DNA of 64,000 bases from positions 40,030 to 104,029 of the forward strand of contig NZ_JASATW010000021.1 in assembly GCF_030405905.1 (NCBI RefSeq), read 5' to 3'. Positions 16,012-25,375 of the stretch are shown in pieces. A program made the position numbers and the translations under genes. Every line of letters starts with the position of its first letter. Positions within the stretch are counted from its first letter, which is position 1. Source of the DNA: Sphaerothrix gracilis (GTDB lineage Bacteria > Cyanobacteriota > Cyanobacteriia > Phormidesmidales > Phormidesmidaceae). The notes under the pieces were generated by a model. That model did no database searches and was not told the origin of the DNA. It saw only the letters and a program-made list of their open reading frames with translations.

Positions 16012-18213
16012 ATGCCGAAGCGATCGCCATCCTCCAATCTTGATAGCTCTAGCCCGCCGCCTTGTCCCTCTTTTTTCACAACTGAGATGCCTCAGACACC
16101 GGAGGCTATGCAGCAAGAGATTGCAGCACTGCGGCAGCAAGTCCAGCAGCTACAGGTTGAAATTGGCGATCGCGATCGCTACTTGCACAAGCTCAGGCTA
16201 GAAAAAAACACGATTGAACAGCGTTTTCTCGAGCAAACGGCAGCGCTGCGGGAGTCCAATGATACCCTCGTCGAAGAAGTGGTGGAGCGGCAGCAGGCAG
16301 AAGAAGCGCTGCGGGGTGCCAAAGACCAGCTTCAGGCCATTTTAGAAGCGGTGCCGGGAATTGTTTCCTGGATTAGCGCTGATCTGCACTATTTGGGCGT
16401 GAATCAGCATCTAGCGAGAAACTTTGGGATGCCGCCGGAGGCATTTGTCGGTCAAGACATTGGCTTCTTGGATACGAGCCAGGAATTTATTGGGTTTGTA
16501 CGTGACTTCTTTGCCAGTCCGCAGGTTGAAGCTGGCTGCGAAATTGACGCCGTTGTAGGGGGCGTAGAGCGCAGCTTTTTGATCGTGGCTCAAAAGTACA
16601 ATCAGGGCAAAGCCGCCTTTACGGTTGGCATTGACATCACAGAGCGCAATCAGGCCGAGGAGAGGCTGCGTCAGGCAGAAGCCAGATACCGCAATATTTT
16701 TGAGCACATTGTAGAAGGTATCTTTCAAAGCACGTCTGACGGTCGCTACATTGGCGCTAATCCGTCTCTAGCCGCTATTTACGGCTATGATTCGGCAGCA
16801 GAAATGATGGCCCATATTACCAATATTCAGCATCAGCTCTATGTAGAGCCGGGTCGCCGTGATGAGTTCGTCAGCATGATGCAGATGCACGATGCTGTTG
16901 TTGGCTTTGAATCAGAGATTTACCGTAAGGACGGCACCCGCATCTGGATTTCGGAAAACGCCCGGGCCGTCAGAGATGAAACCAATGAGGTGGTCTATTA
17001 CGAAGGCACTGTCCAGGATATTACCGCCCGCAAGCAGGCTGAGATTGCCCTGCAGCGAGCCAATGAAGAGTTAGAGCGCCGTGTCCTGCAGCGTACAGCC
17101 GCTTTGACCCAGTCCAACCAGCAGCTTACCGAGGAAATTCAAGAACGGCATCGAATCGAGCAGGCTCTGCGGGACTCGGAGGCGGAACTGCGGGCTTTGT
17201 TCGCCGCCATGACAGATGTGATCACCGTCTTTGACTCGGAGGGGCGCTACCTCAACATGGTAGCCACCAACTCGGCTCTGCTCTACCGGCCTGATCAAGA
17301 GCGGGTGGGGCGCACTGTCTACGAAGTGCTGCCGCCGTATCAGGCCAACTTGTTTATGCGCAACATTCACCGCGCCCTCAATACCAAGCAGCCCGTCCGA
17401 TTAGAATACAATTTGCCGGTGGGTGACTGGCAGCAAGGCGATCAGCGGCAGGGTAACGCCGCACCAGACGACTTTGAAAATACGGCCTGGTATACCGCCA
17501 TCATTTCGCCCATGCCCGACAACCGAGTAATTTGGGTGGCCCGCGATACCACTGAGCGGCGGCGCACCGACTGGGCTTTGCAGGCAGAACAGCAGAAATC
17601 AGAGCGACTGTTGCTCAATATTTTGCCGCGATCGATCGCGGAAGAACTGAAGCAAAACCACAGCTCAATTGCCTATCGTTTTGAAGAGGCGACCATTCTG
17701 TTCGCGGATATCGTCAACTTTACCGGCCTTTCAGCCAGTATGCCGCCGACAACGCTGGTGGATTTGCTCAACGAAATCTTTTCGACTTTTGATCAGCTCG
17801 CCGCCAAACACCGCCTGGAAAAAATTAAAACAATCGGTGATGCCTACATGGTGGTGGGTGGTCTGCCTGATCCCGATCCTAACCATCCAGAGGCGATCGC
17901 GGCCTTTGCCCTAGAAATGCAGCAGGCGATCGCCCAGTTTCAGCGAGCCGATGGGCATTCTTTTAACCTCCGTATTGGCCTCGATATGGGACCTGTGGTG
18001 GCAGGCGTGATTGGCATTCGCAAGTTTTCCTACGATTTGTGGGGAGATGCGGTCAATGTCGCCAGCCGGATGGAGTCGCAGGGCGCGCCTGGTAAAATCC
18101 AGGTAACCTCAGCCGTATACGAGCGTCTCAAGCAGCGCTATCGCTTTGAGCGGCGCGGTGAGATTAAAGTAAAAGGGCGGGGCCTGATGACCACCTATTG
18201 GCTGCTATCTTGA
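16012..18213 (+). CDS. PAS-domain class III adenylate cyclase
   Basis: Protein of 733 residues. An N-terminal coiled coil (30-90), three PAS-type modules (about 100-215, 220-345 and 385-515; two end in GIDITER and GTVQDITARK signatures) joined by coiled coils, then a CHD cyclase domain from about 545. Metal-binding Asp residues are in ILFADIVNFTG (near 566) and KIKTIGDAYMV (near 609). The purine-specifying Lys and Asp (EKIKTIGD; SYDLWGDAVN) and the transition-state Asn/Arg (NVASRME) fit ATP rather than GTP. It makes cAMP in response to an unknown signal. No transmembrane segment, so probably cytosolic. The sulfurtransferase gene begins 6 bases after its stop. Confidence 0.92.
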   Translation: MPKRSPSSNLDSSSPPPCPSFFTTEMPQTPEAMQQEIAALRQQVQQLQVEIGDRDRYLHKLRLEKNTIEQRFLEQTAALRESNDTLVEEVVERQQAEEALRGAKDQLQAILEAVPGIVSWISADLHYLGVNQHLARNFGMPPEAFVGQDIGFLDTSQEFIGFVRDFFASPQVEAGCEIDAVVGGVERSFLIVAQKYNQGKAAFTVGIDITERNQAEERLRQAEARYRNIFEHIVEGIFQSTSDGRYIGANPSLAAIYGYDSAAEMMAHITNIQHQLYVEPGRRDEFVSMMQMHDAVVGFESEIYRKDGTRIWISENARAVRDETNEVVYYEGTVQDITARKQAEIALQRANEELERRVLQRTAALTQSNQQLTEEIQERHRIEQALRDSEAELRALFAAMTDVITVFDSEGRYLNMVATNSALLYRPDQERVGRTVYEVLPPYQANLFMRNIHRALNTKQPVRLEYNLPVGDWQQGDQRQGNAAPDDFENTAWYTAIISPMPDNRVIWVARDTTERRRTDWALQAEQQKSERLLLNILPRSIAEELKQNHSSIAYRFEEATILFADIVNFTGLSASMPPTTLVDLLNEIFSTFDQLAAKHRLEKIKTIGDAYMVVGGLPDPDPNHPEAIAAFALEMQQAIAQFQRADGHSFNLRIGLDMGPVVAGVIGIRKFSYDLWGDAVNVASRMESQGAPGKIQVTSAVYERLKQRYRFERRGEIKVKGRGLMTTYWLLS

Positions 18214-18219
18214 TCTGCC

Positions 18220-19080
18220 ATGCCCCCATCTTTGACCCAGCCCGTTGTAGAGCCAAGCTGGCTGGCGGCGCATTTAGGCCAGCCCCAGCTTGTTGTTGTT
18301 GACTGTCGCTTTTCCCTGGCTAACCCCCAGCAGGGTCAGCAGCAGTATCTAGCCGGTCATATTCCCGGCGCGGTTTATCTCGATCTCAACCAGGATTTGT
18401 CCAGCCCGGTACAGGCGCATGGCGGTCGCCATCCCCTGCCCGATATTCAGCAGTTTGCGGCTAAGCTGAGCGCCCTCGGCATTCACTCTGAGCCGCCTGC
18501 TAGCCAAACCTGGGTTGTGGCCTACGATGACTCTCGCTTTGCCTTTGCGGCGCGGCTGTGGTGGCTGCTGAACTACTTAGGTCATTCTCAGGTTGCGGTG
18601 CTCAATGGCGGACTCGCTGGCTGGCAGGCGGCAGGCTATCCCCTTTCGCCAACCGTACCGTCCCCTGAGTTCGGTCATTTTGTGCCCCGTCCTCGCCCCC
18701 ACTGGACGGCTGAGATAGAAGCGGTCAGGCAGCGTAAAGACCAGCCGGGGACGCTGCTGATTGACTCGCGATCGCCAGAGCGCTATCGGGGAGAACAAGA
18801 GCCAATCGATCCGATCGCCGGCAGCATTCCCGGTGCGGCCAATTATTTTTGGCAGGCAGTGACGGATGACCAGGGACGCCTGCGATCGCCGGCAGAACTT
18901 CAACAGCACTGGCAGGCAGCGGCTGAGGCCGAAGAGGTGATTGTCTACTGTGGTTCTGGCGTGACGGCCTGCGTCAACCTGCTGTCTCAGGTGGTGGCGG
19001 GATTACCCATGCAGCAGCTCTATGTGGGGGGATGGAGTGACTGGTGTTCTTATCTGCCAGATCGGCCAAAATCTGTCTAG
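18220..19080 (+). CDS. Two-domain rhodanese sulfurtransferase
   Basis: Protein of 286 residues with tandem rhodanese domains. The first (about 10-135) lacks the catalytic Cys, the second (about 160-285) has it in VIVYCGSGVTACVNL. The CGSGVT loop is the form found in 3-mercaptopyruvate sulfurtransferases (CG(S/T)GVT) rather than the CRKGVT of thiosulfate enzymes. Other landmarks: VVDCRF, GHIPGAVYLDL, LIDSRSPERYRGE, SIPGAANYFW. It transfers sulfur to cyanide or thiols. Spacing suggests co-transcription with the cyclase, though the two activities have no obvious link. Confidence 0.9.
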   Translation: MPPSLTQPVVEPSWLAAHLGQPQLVVVDCRFSLANPQQGQQQYLAGHIPGAVYLDLNQDLSSPVQAHGGRHPLPDIQQFAAKLSALGIHSEPPASQTWVVAYDDSRFAFAARLWWLLNYLGHSQVAVLNGGLAGWQAAGYPLSPTVPSPEFGHFVPRPRPHWTAEIEAVRQRKDQPGTLLIDSRSPERYRGEQEPIDPIAGSIPGAANYFWQAVTDDQGRLRSPAELQQHWQAAAEAEEVIVYCGSGVTACVNLLSQVVAGLPMQQLYVGGWSDWCSYLPDRPKSV

Positions 19081-19219
19081 GGACGGCTGATCAAGGCTCG
19101 TCTTTTTTCACATATTGGAACATAGACGCCAACCGATCGGACTGGCTGGCCTGAGCCACGGGTCAGCGGCTGGCGCAAACTGCAGTCATTTAGCTTTAAC
19201 AGCAGCCTAAGCCTTGCCC

Positions 19220-21238
19220 ATGTTTTCGAATTCAAACAATAGTCGTTCCCCCAATAAAGACTCAGACTCGTCGCGATCGCCCTTTCGCAGCTTCGGCGGC
19301 AGCCTGCTGATCTTTTTTGCCTTCTTTCTCATTCTCAATACGTTTTTGTCCTCTCAGTTTGGCGATCGCTACGAAGAGATCCCCTATAGCGAGTTTATTG
19401 AGCAGGTGGAGGCCAACCAGGTCAAGCGAGTCACTATTCAAGACCAGCGTATTCAGTATGAGCTAAAAGAATCAGCCGTTCCTGAAGCGGTGGCTGAAGA
19501 AGGGGAGGACGCGACGCTGCGCTATGAGACCGTTTCTCTGCCCAATGATGATGGCCTGACGGCGCTGCTGCGGCAGCACGAGGTTGAGTTTTCGGCGGTG
19601 CCGACTGATGAAGGGGGCTGGTTTGGCGGTTTGCTGGGCTGGCTGATTTTTCCGCTGCTGCTCTTTAGCCTTTACTCCTTTCTGCTGCGGCGTGGTCAAG
19701 GCGGACCAGGCGGCGGCGCGGCGGCGCTGGGCATCGGTAAAAGTAATGCCAGAGCTTACAGCGAAGGTAAAACCGGGGTTAGGTTCAACGATGTGGCCGG
19801 TGTAGACGAAGCCAAGGCGGAGCTAGAAGAAGTCGTAGACTATCTCAGAAATTCTGAGAAATATACCCGCCTAGGGGCCAGAGTGCCCAAGGGTCTGCTG
19901 CTAGTCGGCCCGCCCGGAACGGGTAAGACGCTGTTAGCAAAGGCCGTCGCTGGAGAAGCGGGCGTTCCTTTTTTGAGTATTTCTGGTTCAGAGTTTATTG
20001 AGCTGTTTGTGGGCGTTGGGGCTTCCCGTGTGCGCGATCTGTTTAAGCAGGCCCAGAAGCAGTCTCCCTGCATTGTCTTTATTGATGAGCTAGATGCCCT
20101 GGGGCGATCGCGGGGCGGCAACAGTCCTTTTGGCGGTGGCGGCTTTAGCGAACAGGAGCAGACCCTGAACCAGCTCCTGAGCGAAATGGACGGCTTCGAC
20201 GCCAATACGGGCGTGATTATTTTGGCGGCTACCAATCGCCCTGAAGTGTTAGATCCAGCGCTACAGCGGCCCGGACGCTTTGATCGCCAAGTGCTTGTCG
20301 ATCGCCCTGATAAAAAAGGCCGCGAGGCCATTCTGAAAGTGCATACCCCCGGCGTCAAGCTGTCTGAGGATGTAGACTTGGCTAAGCTCGCCGCCCGTAC
20401 CCCTGGCTTTGCCGGAGCCGATTTAGCCAACTTAGTGAATGAAGCGGCTCTGCTGGCGGCCCGCCGCGAGGGTGACGAAGTCAAAATGGCTGACTTCAAC
20501 GAAGCGATCGAGCGGGTGATTGCCGGACTGGAGAAAAAGAGTCGGGTGCTGAATGAAACTGAAAAGCGCACCGTGGCTTATCACGAAACCGGACACGCGA
20601 TTGTCGGCTCTCTGATGCCCGGTGCGGGCAAGGTGGAAAAAATCTCCATTGTTCCCAGAGGCGTTGGCGCTTTAGGCTACACTCTACAGCTACCGGAAGA
20701 AGATCGATTTTTGGTCGGGGAAGACGAGCTGCGAGGCCGCATCGCTATCCTGCTAGCGGGCCGCTCCGCTGAAGAGCTGGTCTTCGGCAAGGTGTCTACC
20801 GGAGCCGGAGATGATATTCAAAAGGCCACTGATTTAGCCGAGCGTTTTGTCACTGTCTACGGCATGAGCGATCGCCTCGGCCCAATTGCCTTTGAAAAAC
20901 AGCAGCAGCAGTTCATTGAAGGCATGAGCAATCCCCGCCGGACAATTAGCCCCCAGGTAACAGAGCTGATCGATCACGAAGTTAAAGTGATTATCGACGG
21001 CGCGCACAGCATGGCGCTGAAGATTCTGATGGAAAACCGTCAGGTTTTGGAAGAAACGGCTCAGATCCTGCTGGAAGATGAGGTACTGGAGTCAGAGGCA
21101 TTGATGAAACAGCTCAGCCAGGTGAGTCCGCCTGAGCCGCTAGCTGCCTGGCTCACATCCGGTTATTTACCTGAAGATGAACCGCTCATGCAGGCCGTCC
21201 TCACCAATGGCGATCGCCGTCCTAGTATGGCTGAATAA
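19220..21238 (+). CDS. ftsH: ATP-dependent zinc metalloprotease FtsH
   Basis: Protein of 672 residues from the ATG at 19220 (a TTG 6 bases upstream is also open). Membrane-anchored hexameric protease that degrades damaged membrane proteins, in cyanobacteria including photosystem subunits. Two membrane helices (about 22-42 and 135-157) flank a lumenal/periplasmic domain. AAA part: GPPGTGKTLLAKA near 229, Walker B IVFIDELDALG, second region of homology with RPGRFDRQV. Protease part: zinc motif HETGH near 454 and the third ligand Asp in TGAGDDIQKATDLAE. The Ser/Asn-rich first 20 residues and a long acidic tail are variable. Which of the four cyanobacterial FtsH paralogues it is cannot be settled here. 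Confidence 0.97.
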   Translation: MFSNSNNSRSPNKDSDSSRSPFRSFGGSLLIFFAFFLILNTFLSSQFGDRYEEIPYSEFIEQVEANQVKRVTIQDQRIQYELKESAVPEAVAEEGEDATLRYETVSLPNDDGLTALLRQHEVEFSAVPTDEGGWFGGLLGWLIFPLLLFSLYSFLLRRGQGGPGGGAAALGIGKSNARAYSEGKTGVRFNDVAGVDEAKAELEEVVDYLRNSEKYTRLGARVPKGLLLVGPPGTGKTLLAKAVAGEAGVPFLSISGSEFIELFVGVGASRVRDLFKQAQKQSPCIVFIDELDALGRSRGGNSPFGGGGFSEQEQTLNQLLSEMDGFDANTGVIILAATNRPEVLDPALQRPGRFDRQVLVDRPDKKGREAILKVHTPGVKLSEDVDLAKLAARTPGFAGADLANLVNEAALLAARREGDEVKMADFNEAIERVIAGLEKKSRVLNETEKRTVAYHETGHAIVGSLMPGAGKVEKISIVPRGVGALGYTLQLPEEDRFLVGEDELRGRIAILLAGRSAEELVFGKVSTGAGDDIQKATDLAERFVTVYGMSDRLGPIAFEKQQQQFIEGMSNPRRTISPQVTELIDHEVKVIIDGAHSMALKILMENRQVLEETAQILLEDEVLESEALMKQLSQVSPPEPLAAWLTSGYLPEDEPLMQAVLTNGDRRPSMAE

Positions 21239-21325
21239 GCCTCTCACAGTTCTATAGCCCGCACAGCAAAGTGGCCAGCGCTCTCAAACCGGGGGCGCTT
21301 GGCTGTTGCAGCAGTTGGACGGAGG

Positions 21326-21754
21326 TCAAGCTGCTGCGATCGCGATGTCTACCGGATCGGCCTGCTGCGAAATAGCTTTGGCAGACCTGGCAGCTTTGCC
21401 GGAAAGAATGCGATCGCCCGCCTCAGAAATTTTTAGGGTTTCGCAGCCGGGTGGGGCCGGAAAGGCACAGGCCAGCTTGGCGGTTAAGCCGGGAGGGGCT
21501 TCAAACAGCAAGCTAATAAACGTGGCTGAGTCGTGGCGCTCGATCAGCCGCGCCCGCAGCTCAAACAGTCGCAGCGCCACCAGCGGATAAATCTGAGGGG
21601 GAATGCCCAGCAGCGCCCAACCTTTTTTCTCCTTAGCGCGGCGAAAGCGAACTGTAGACCAGGCAGGTGGATAAGCGGTGTAATGGGGAGTGGTGGGCGT
21701 AGCGAGTGTAGACATAGGACTGGCTGAGTACACTGCAGAATGAATATGACTCAA
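21326..21754 (-). CDS. Conserved-looking hypothetical protein
   Basis: Protein of up to 142 residues; an internal ATG at 21715 would give 129. The core (about 30-120) has ordinary protein composition, with a basic stretch FRRAKEKKGWALLGIPP and a helical LVALRLFELRARLIERH. No motif or membrane segment is recognised. The opposite strand is also open for 94 codons, but that product is Ser/Arg/Gly-rich as expected of a shadow frame. The family and function are unknown. Confidence 0.5.
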   Translation of the reverse strand: MSHIHSAVYSASPMSTLATPTTPHYTAYPPAWSTVRFRRAKEKKGWALLGIPPQIYPLVALRLFELRARLIERHDSATFISLLFEAPPGLTAKLACAFPAPPGCETLKISEAGDRILSGKAARSAKAISQQADPVDIAIAAA

Positions 21755-22067
21755 TTATAGTTCATGTGTACTAAACCCATTATCCCGTTCACGAAATCTT
21801 TAAAGTGCAAAAGAATTCGTCTTTCAATAACGACTCAGCAATAGCTTAAAAAGCTGCAGGCGATCGCCCTGACTGTCCTCTTAAAAAGCGATCGCTCCCT
21901 TGCGCCGATTGATTAATAGCAACTGCCGGATTCTTTTAAGCGGGCAGGTTGGGCGGATTAGAGGCTGTGATTACAGCCAAGATCATGACTAAAACCCGGC
22001 CCAACGGTCTCACCTACTACCCGCAACCTTTGCTAACCTAGCCAACAGACACAAAGGCACTGCGGCT
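21755..22067. other. Divergent intergenic region, no gene seen
   Basis: This 313-base gap between two divergent genes has several GCGATCGC-type sites (around 21860 and 21888) and an AT-rich stretch at 21750-21830. It presumably contains both promoters. No hairpin, RNA gene or ORF can be supported. Confidence 0.4.
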
Positions 22068-23363
22068 ATGGCGGAGCAATTTCTCAGGGTGACAGAAAAT
22101 ACGGTGTTTAAGCTGCGACCTGAGCAGTCATCACGGCTAAGTGATGCGGAAAAATACTCGGTTCCGGCAGGCACTACGTTTGAGATTCAGTCCTATGCCT
22201 ATGCTGACGCTACTGGAGACTTCAATGGGCATGTGCGGGTAGCTCTAGCAAATGAAGAGATTCGGGGTCTCAATACCTGGTATGTCTATAGCCTGCACGC
22301 GCAGATTGAGACTGAGGGGCAGGTGGTCTATCCGCGTGAAGACCAAACCGCTATTCCCGTACTGCGAATTGTGCGTGACACCGTATTAAAGAGGCGGCCT
22401 TTGCAATCTGGTATGCTACCGGACGATGAAAAGGTATCGATCTCGCAGGATCAAAGCTATGCGCTGCTGGCCTACGCTTATGCCGATGCTCAAGGCGACT
22501 TTAGCAGCCACATTAAATTTACGCTGCGCTATCAGCAGGATTATATTCGTGGCTTAAATACCTGGTTTGTCTATGACAAGCACGCCTATGTAGAGTTCGA
22601 TCGCCGGGTCATTTATCCCCCCGAAGATCCGAATGCCTTAGTCCTGCGAGTCACTGAGAATACCCTACTGAAGCGGCGTCCTGTGCAGTCAAGCGCCCTC
22701 TCTGATCGCGAAACCTACGCGATTCCAGCAGGTACGGTGCTGAAGCTACACTCCTATGCCTATGCTGATGCTAGCGGTGACTTCAACGATCATATTAAGT
22801 TTGCTCTGCGCTACGAAAGAGATTACGTTATGAATCTGAGCACCTGGTATGTCTACGAAGGACATGCGCAGGTTGAGCGCAAGGGGCGGGTGCTCTATCC
22901 GCGACCTGAACCTGCCCCGCCGTCTGTCCCTACCTACACAGGCCGAGGCTTCAAGCTGCCGGGGAACGTCAGCACCTTTTATAGCGACCAGCCAATTATT
23001 CCGGGGGGCAGCTTCACCTGGGGCGAGGCCACTAAAAACGGCACCCGGATTCCAGCCACGGAAGAAATTGTTAACAACATTATTGGGCTGGCGCGACAGC
23101 TGCAGCGGGCTAGAAACCAAATTGGTCGCCCTTTTCAGGTTAATTCCTGGTACCGCCCGCCTGCGGTAAACCGAGCAGTGGGGGGCGCTTCCCGCAGCTA
23201 TCACCTGACAGGTAAGGCCGCAGATCTACAGGTAGAGGGCTATAGCGGGCGGCGACTGGCTAATTCCGTTATGACCTGGTGGCCGGGGGGCATTGGCATT
23301 TATAGTACAATTCCTAATCTGCTGCACTTAGATACTGGCCCACGTCGATTCTGGGGATTTTAG
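22068..23363 (+). CDS. Peptidoglycan peptidase (M15A type) with three tandem N-terminal modules
   Basis: Protein of 431 residues. Three copies of a roughly 93-residue module begin near residues 6, 99 and 192. Each opens with LR(V/I) then (K)RRP.QS and contains YAYADA.GDF..H(V/I), and NTWYVY.(K/L)HA..E near the end. The C-terminal domain (about 300-431) is peptidase M15A-like: RPFQVNSWYRPPAVN, then SRSYHLTGKAADLQV and LLHLDTGP supply the His/Asp/His zinc ligands. Such enzymes trim peptidoglycan D-Ala-D-Ala or similar stems. No signal peptide is visible, so the route out of the cytoplasm is unclear. The modules may bind cell wall, but this is inference. Confidence 0.8.
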   Translation: MAEQFLRVTENTVFKLRPEQSSRLSDAEKYSVPAGTTFEIQSYAYADATGDFNGHVRVALANEEIRGLNTWYVYSLHAQIETEGQVVYPREDQTAIPVLRIVRDTVLKRRPLQSGMLPDDEKVSISQDQSYALLAYAYADAQGDFSSHIKFTLRYQQDYIRGLNTWFVYDKHAYVEFDRRVIYPPEDPNALVLRVTENTLLKRRPVQSSALSDRETYAIPAGTVLKLHSYAYADASGDFNDHIKFALRYERDYVMNLSTWYVYEGHAQVERKGRVLYPRPEPAPPSVPTYTGRGFKLPGNVSTFYSDQPIIPGGSFTWGEATKNGTRIPATEEIVNNIIGLARQLQRARNQIGRPFQVNSWYRPPAVNRAVGGASRSYHLTGKAADLQVEGYSGRRLANSVMTWWPGGIGIYSTIPNLLHLDTGPRRFWGF

Positions 23364-23373
23364 GCCATAAAAA

Positions 23374-23394
23374 ACCTCCAGAAGTTCTGGAGGT
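23374..23394 (-). terminator. Rho-independent terminator of the leftward 55-residue gene
   Basis: The arms 23374-23381 and 23387-23394 (ACCTCCAG/CTGGAGGT) form an 8-bp stem with a 5-base loop. Six A residues at 23369-23374 become a T-run after the stem on the minus strand, so it terminates leftward transcription from the small gene at 23452-23619. It may also partly stop the rightward peptidase gene, which ends 10 bases before it. Confidence 0.75.
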
Positions 23395-23451
23395 CGGCTG
23401 TAGTGAGACTGCATTTTCAGCGAAATCGTTGAAGAACCCCTGATAACACTT

Positions 23452-23619
23452 CTAGCGGCTTACGGGACTAAAATCTGCTTCTAGCCATTCGGAAAACGGC
23501 TCTCCGGAAAACGGCTGTACGCCAATATTTGGGTAAGCATCATCACTGGGACTAAAAATCCGAGCGATCGCTTCTAGCAAGTACTGAAACATACCGTTAA
23601 TCATTCTGAAAATGTTCAT
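23452..23619 (-). CDS. 55-residue conserved-looking small protein
   Basis: The ATG at 23619 gives 55 residues, with GAGG six bases upstream and a good terminator downstream, which together make this a real small gene. The upstream in-frame codons to 23667 are probably not translated. The N-terminal half is an amphipathic/hydrophobic helix (MNIFRMINGMFQYLLEAIAR), followed by an IFSPSDDAYPNIGVQPF segment. That motif recurs, as I recall, in small cyanobacterial proteins of unknown role. The helix could lie on a membrane. Confidence 0.7.
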   Translation of the reverse strand: MNIFRMINGMFQYLLEAIARIFSPSDDAYPNIGVQPFSGEPFSEWLEADFSPVSR

Positions 23620-23866
23620 GCAAACACCTCGAATTGATGAGATAACCGGACAAAAGGAGGATTCCAATCCGTAAAAAGCCTGCTGGAGGTCTGACAGATG
23701 ATTTTCTCCTGCTTATCTTTTTATCTTATCTTGGAGAAGAGATTGAGATTAGTTTTAGACCATTATTCTTAACAGGAATCTGAGGTAAAAGGCTAACTTT
23801 TATGAGCTTTTATTTCTTGTATATCAAGATTGATACAAAGCAATAAATAACGACATAATTCTGTCT

Positions 23867-24868
23867 ATGTCTATGCAAATCAAAAAGATTATTGGTCTGG
23901 GCTTGATGGCGATCGCCACCCTTTGTCTCATCTCTATTCTAGACATCATTCCCTTTGCTACGGCGGCGCTGCCTGCTCTGCAGTGGCACTCAGGCCATTT
24001 AGTGGCGCAAGCCTCTGAGCGCTTTGCCCAAGTTGCTTTAACTGCCGATCGCCAGCGTTTAGCAGACCACATTGCCGCGATCGCCTATCCCCGCTTTGAT
24101 GAGATCGATCGGATCCGGGCTAGAGGCTATCTAATTGAGCAGCTAGAAACCTTTGGCTGGCAGGTGCAGCTAGAGTCTTTTGACACAGGGATTAATCTGG
24201 TAGCTGAGAAAACTGGCAGGGTTGCTGGGGCTGGCACCCTGGTGGTGGGGGCTCACTTTGATACGGTGAGCGATTCTCCTGGGGCTGACGATAACGCCAG
24301 CGGCGTGGCGGCGGCTTTGGAAGTGGCCCGGCTGTTTGGGACGCAAACCTATCCGCGATCGCTGCGGCTGGTTTTCTTCGACCGAGAAGAAGCGGGACTG
24401 GTGGGCAGCCTGGCCCACGTCAGCAAGAGCGCCAACTTAGACAACCTGGTCGGGGCAATTATTCTAGAAATGCTGGGCTATACCTGCGATCTGCTAGGCT
24501 GTCAGCAATATCCTGCCGATTTACCGCTAGAGTTATCGGGCGATCGCGGCGATTTTATTGGCATTATTGGCGACATTGACCACCCTGAACTTTTGCAGGC
24601 TTTTCAAACGGCAGAGCGCCCCAGTTCTCCCCCAGCCATTATTCTGCCGGTGCCGCTCAGCCCTGACCTACCTCCCGATTTGCTGCGCAGCGACCACGCT
24701 GCTTTCTGGCAAAAAAATATCGGTGCCGTTTTAGTCACCGATACTGCTAATTTCCGCAATCCTCACTATCATCAGCCCACCGATACGCTGGCAACGCTCA
24801 ATCTAGATTTTTTGACCCACGTTACCCAGCAGGTTATAGACGCTGTGGGCCTGCTGCTAAAGGCATAA
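23867..24868 (+). CDS. M28-family zinc aminopeptidase, membrane-anchored or secreted
   Basis: Protein of 333 residues. The hydrophobic segment at about 8-33 (IIGLGLMAIATLCLISIL) is a signal peptide or anchor. The M28 dinuclear zinc site is complete: VVGAHFDTV (His, Asp), GADDNASGVAA (Asp), FFDREEAGLVGS (catalytic and metal Glu), ILEMLGY where the next ligand lies, and HYHQPTDT with the last His. Substrates are probably peptides released outside the cytoplasm. It is monocistronic; a 3' gap of 8 bases separates it from a convergent zinc-ribbon gene. Confidence 0.9.
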   Translation: MSMQIKKIIGLGLMAIATLCLISILDIIPFATAALPALQWHSGHLVAQASERFAQVALTADRQRLADHIAAIAYPRFDEIDRIRARGYLIEQLETFGWQVQLESFDTGINLVAEKTGRVAGAGTLVVGAHFDTVSDSPGADDNASGVAAALEVARLFGTQTYPRSLRLVFFDREEAGLVGSLAHVSKSANLDNLVGAIILEMLGYTCDLLGCQQYPADLPLELSGDRGDFIGIIGDIDHPELLQAFQTAERPSSPPAIILPVPLSPDLPPDLLRSDHAAFWQKNIGAVLVTDTANFRNPHYHQPTDTLATLNLDFLTHVTQQVIDAVGLLLKA

Positions 24869-24876
24869 ACTACTGG

Positions 24877-25077
24877 CTACACGGCAACAGAGATACGCTG
24901 AGGCACAGGCATCGAAGTTCGGCGCGTGGCTAAAACCGACGAGGCCTGCCAGCGTTTATCTGCTAAAACCTCGGATAGCTCAGGCACTTCCTGCCAACAG
25001 TGTTGGCAAAACCAATAAATTTGATTGTGCCGGATGTGGCGAAGTACATTGCTTGAGCAATAAGGACAAGATGTCAT
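24877..25077 (-). CDS. Small zinc-ribbon protein
   Basis: Protein of 66 residues from the ATG at 25077, chosen because GAGG lies 8 bases upstream and the Cys motif starts at once. Two CxxC knuckles (SCPYCSSN and FCQHCWQ) about 24 residues apart predict one bound zinc. The tail is variable. The type is common among short cyanobacterial proteins with no known role. A longer frame to 25149 exists but adds an unconserved-looking N-terminus. Confidence 0.65.
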   Translation of the reverse strand: MTSCPYCSSNVLRHIRHNQIYWFCQHCWQEVPELSEVLADKRWQASSVLATRRTSMPVPQRISVAV

Positions 25078-25375
25078 AGCAGCCTCAATTATTAAAACAG
25101 TTTTGTTTAGACAACAGTTCTGAACTACAAAGCCAAATTTACGCTTCACGCAAATTTGCGCTCGATTTATAAGGGAATTTTGAACTTCAGCTTGACTTCA
25201 ACAATAGAGAGCAAATCTGAGGAACTGATGAGGATGATTAAAGAAAATACTACGGTTCGTAAAGGCTGAATAACTTTTGCCGCGATCGCCTGCAGTTCTA
25301 ACGCTGCTGGCAAGTCGACTCGCAGTTAGATCAGGAATTGCTAAGATGAGTTTGGACTTTTAGAGCAAAAGATTA

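Noticed and set aside
19840..20571. 243-codon minus-strand ORF opposite ftsH
   Set aside because: Ser/Arg/Pro-rich antisense shadow of the FtsH ATPase domain; GC-rich codon third positions keep it open.
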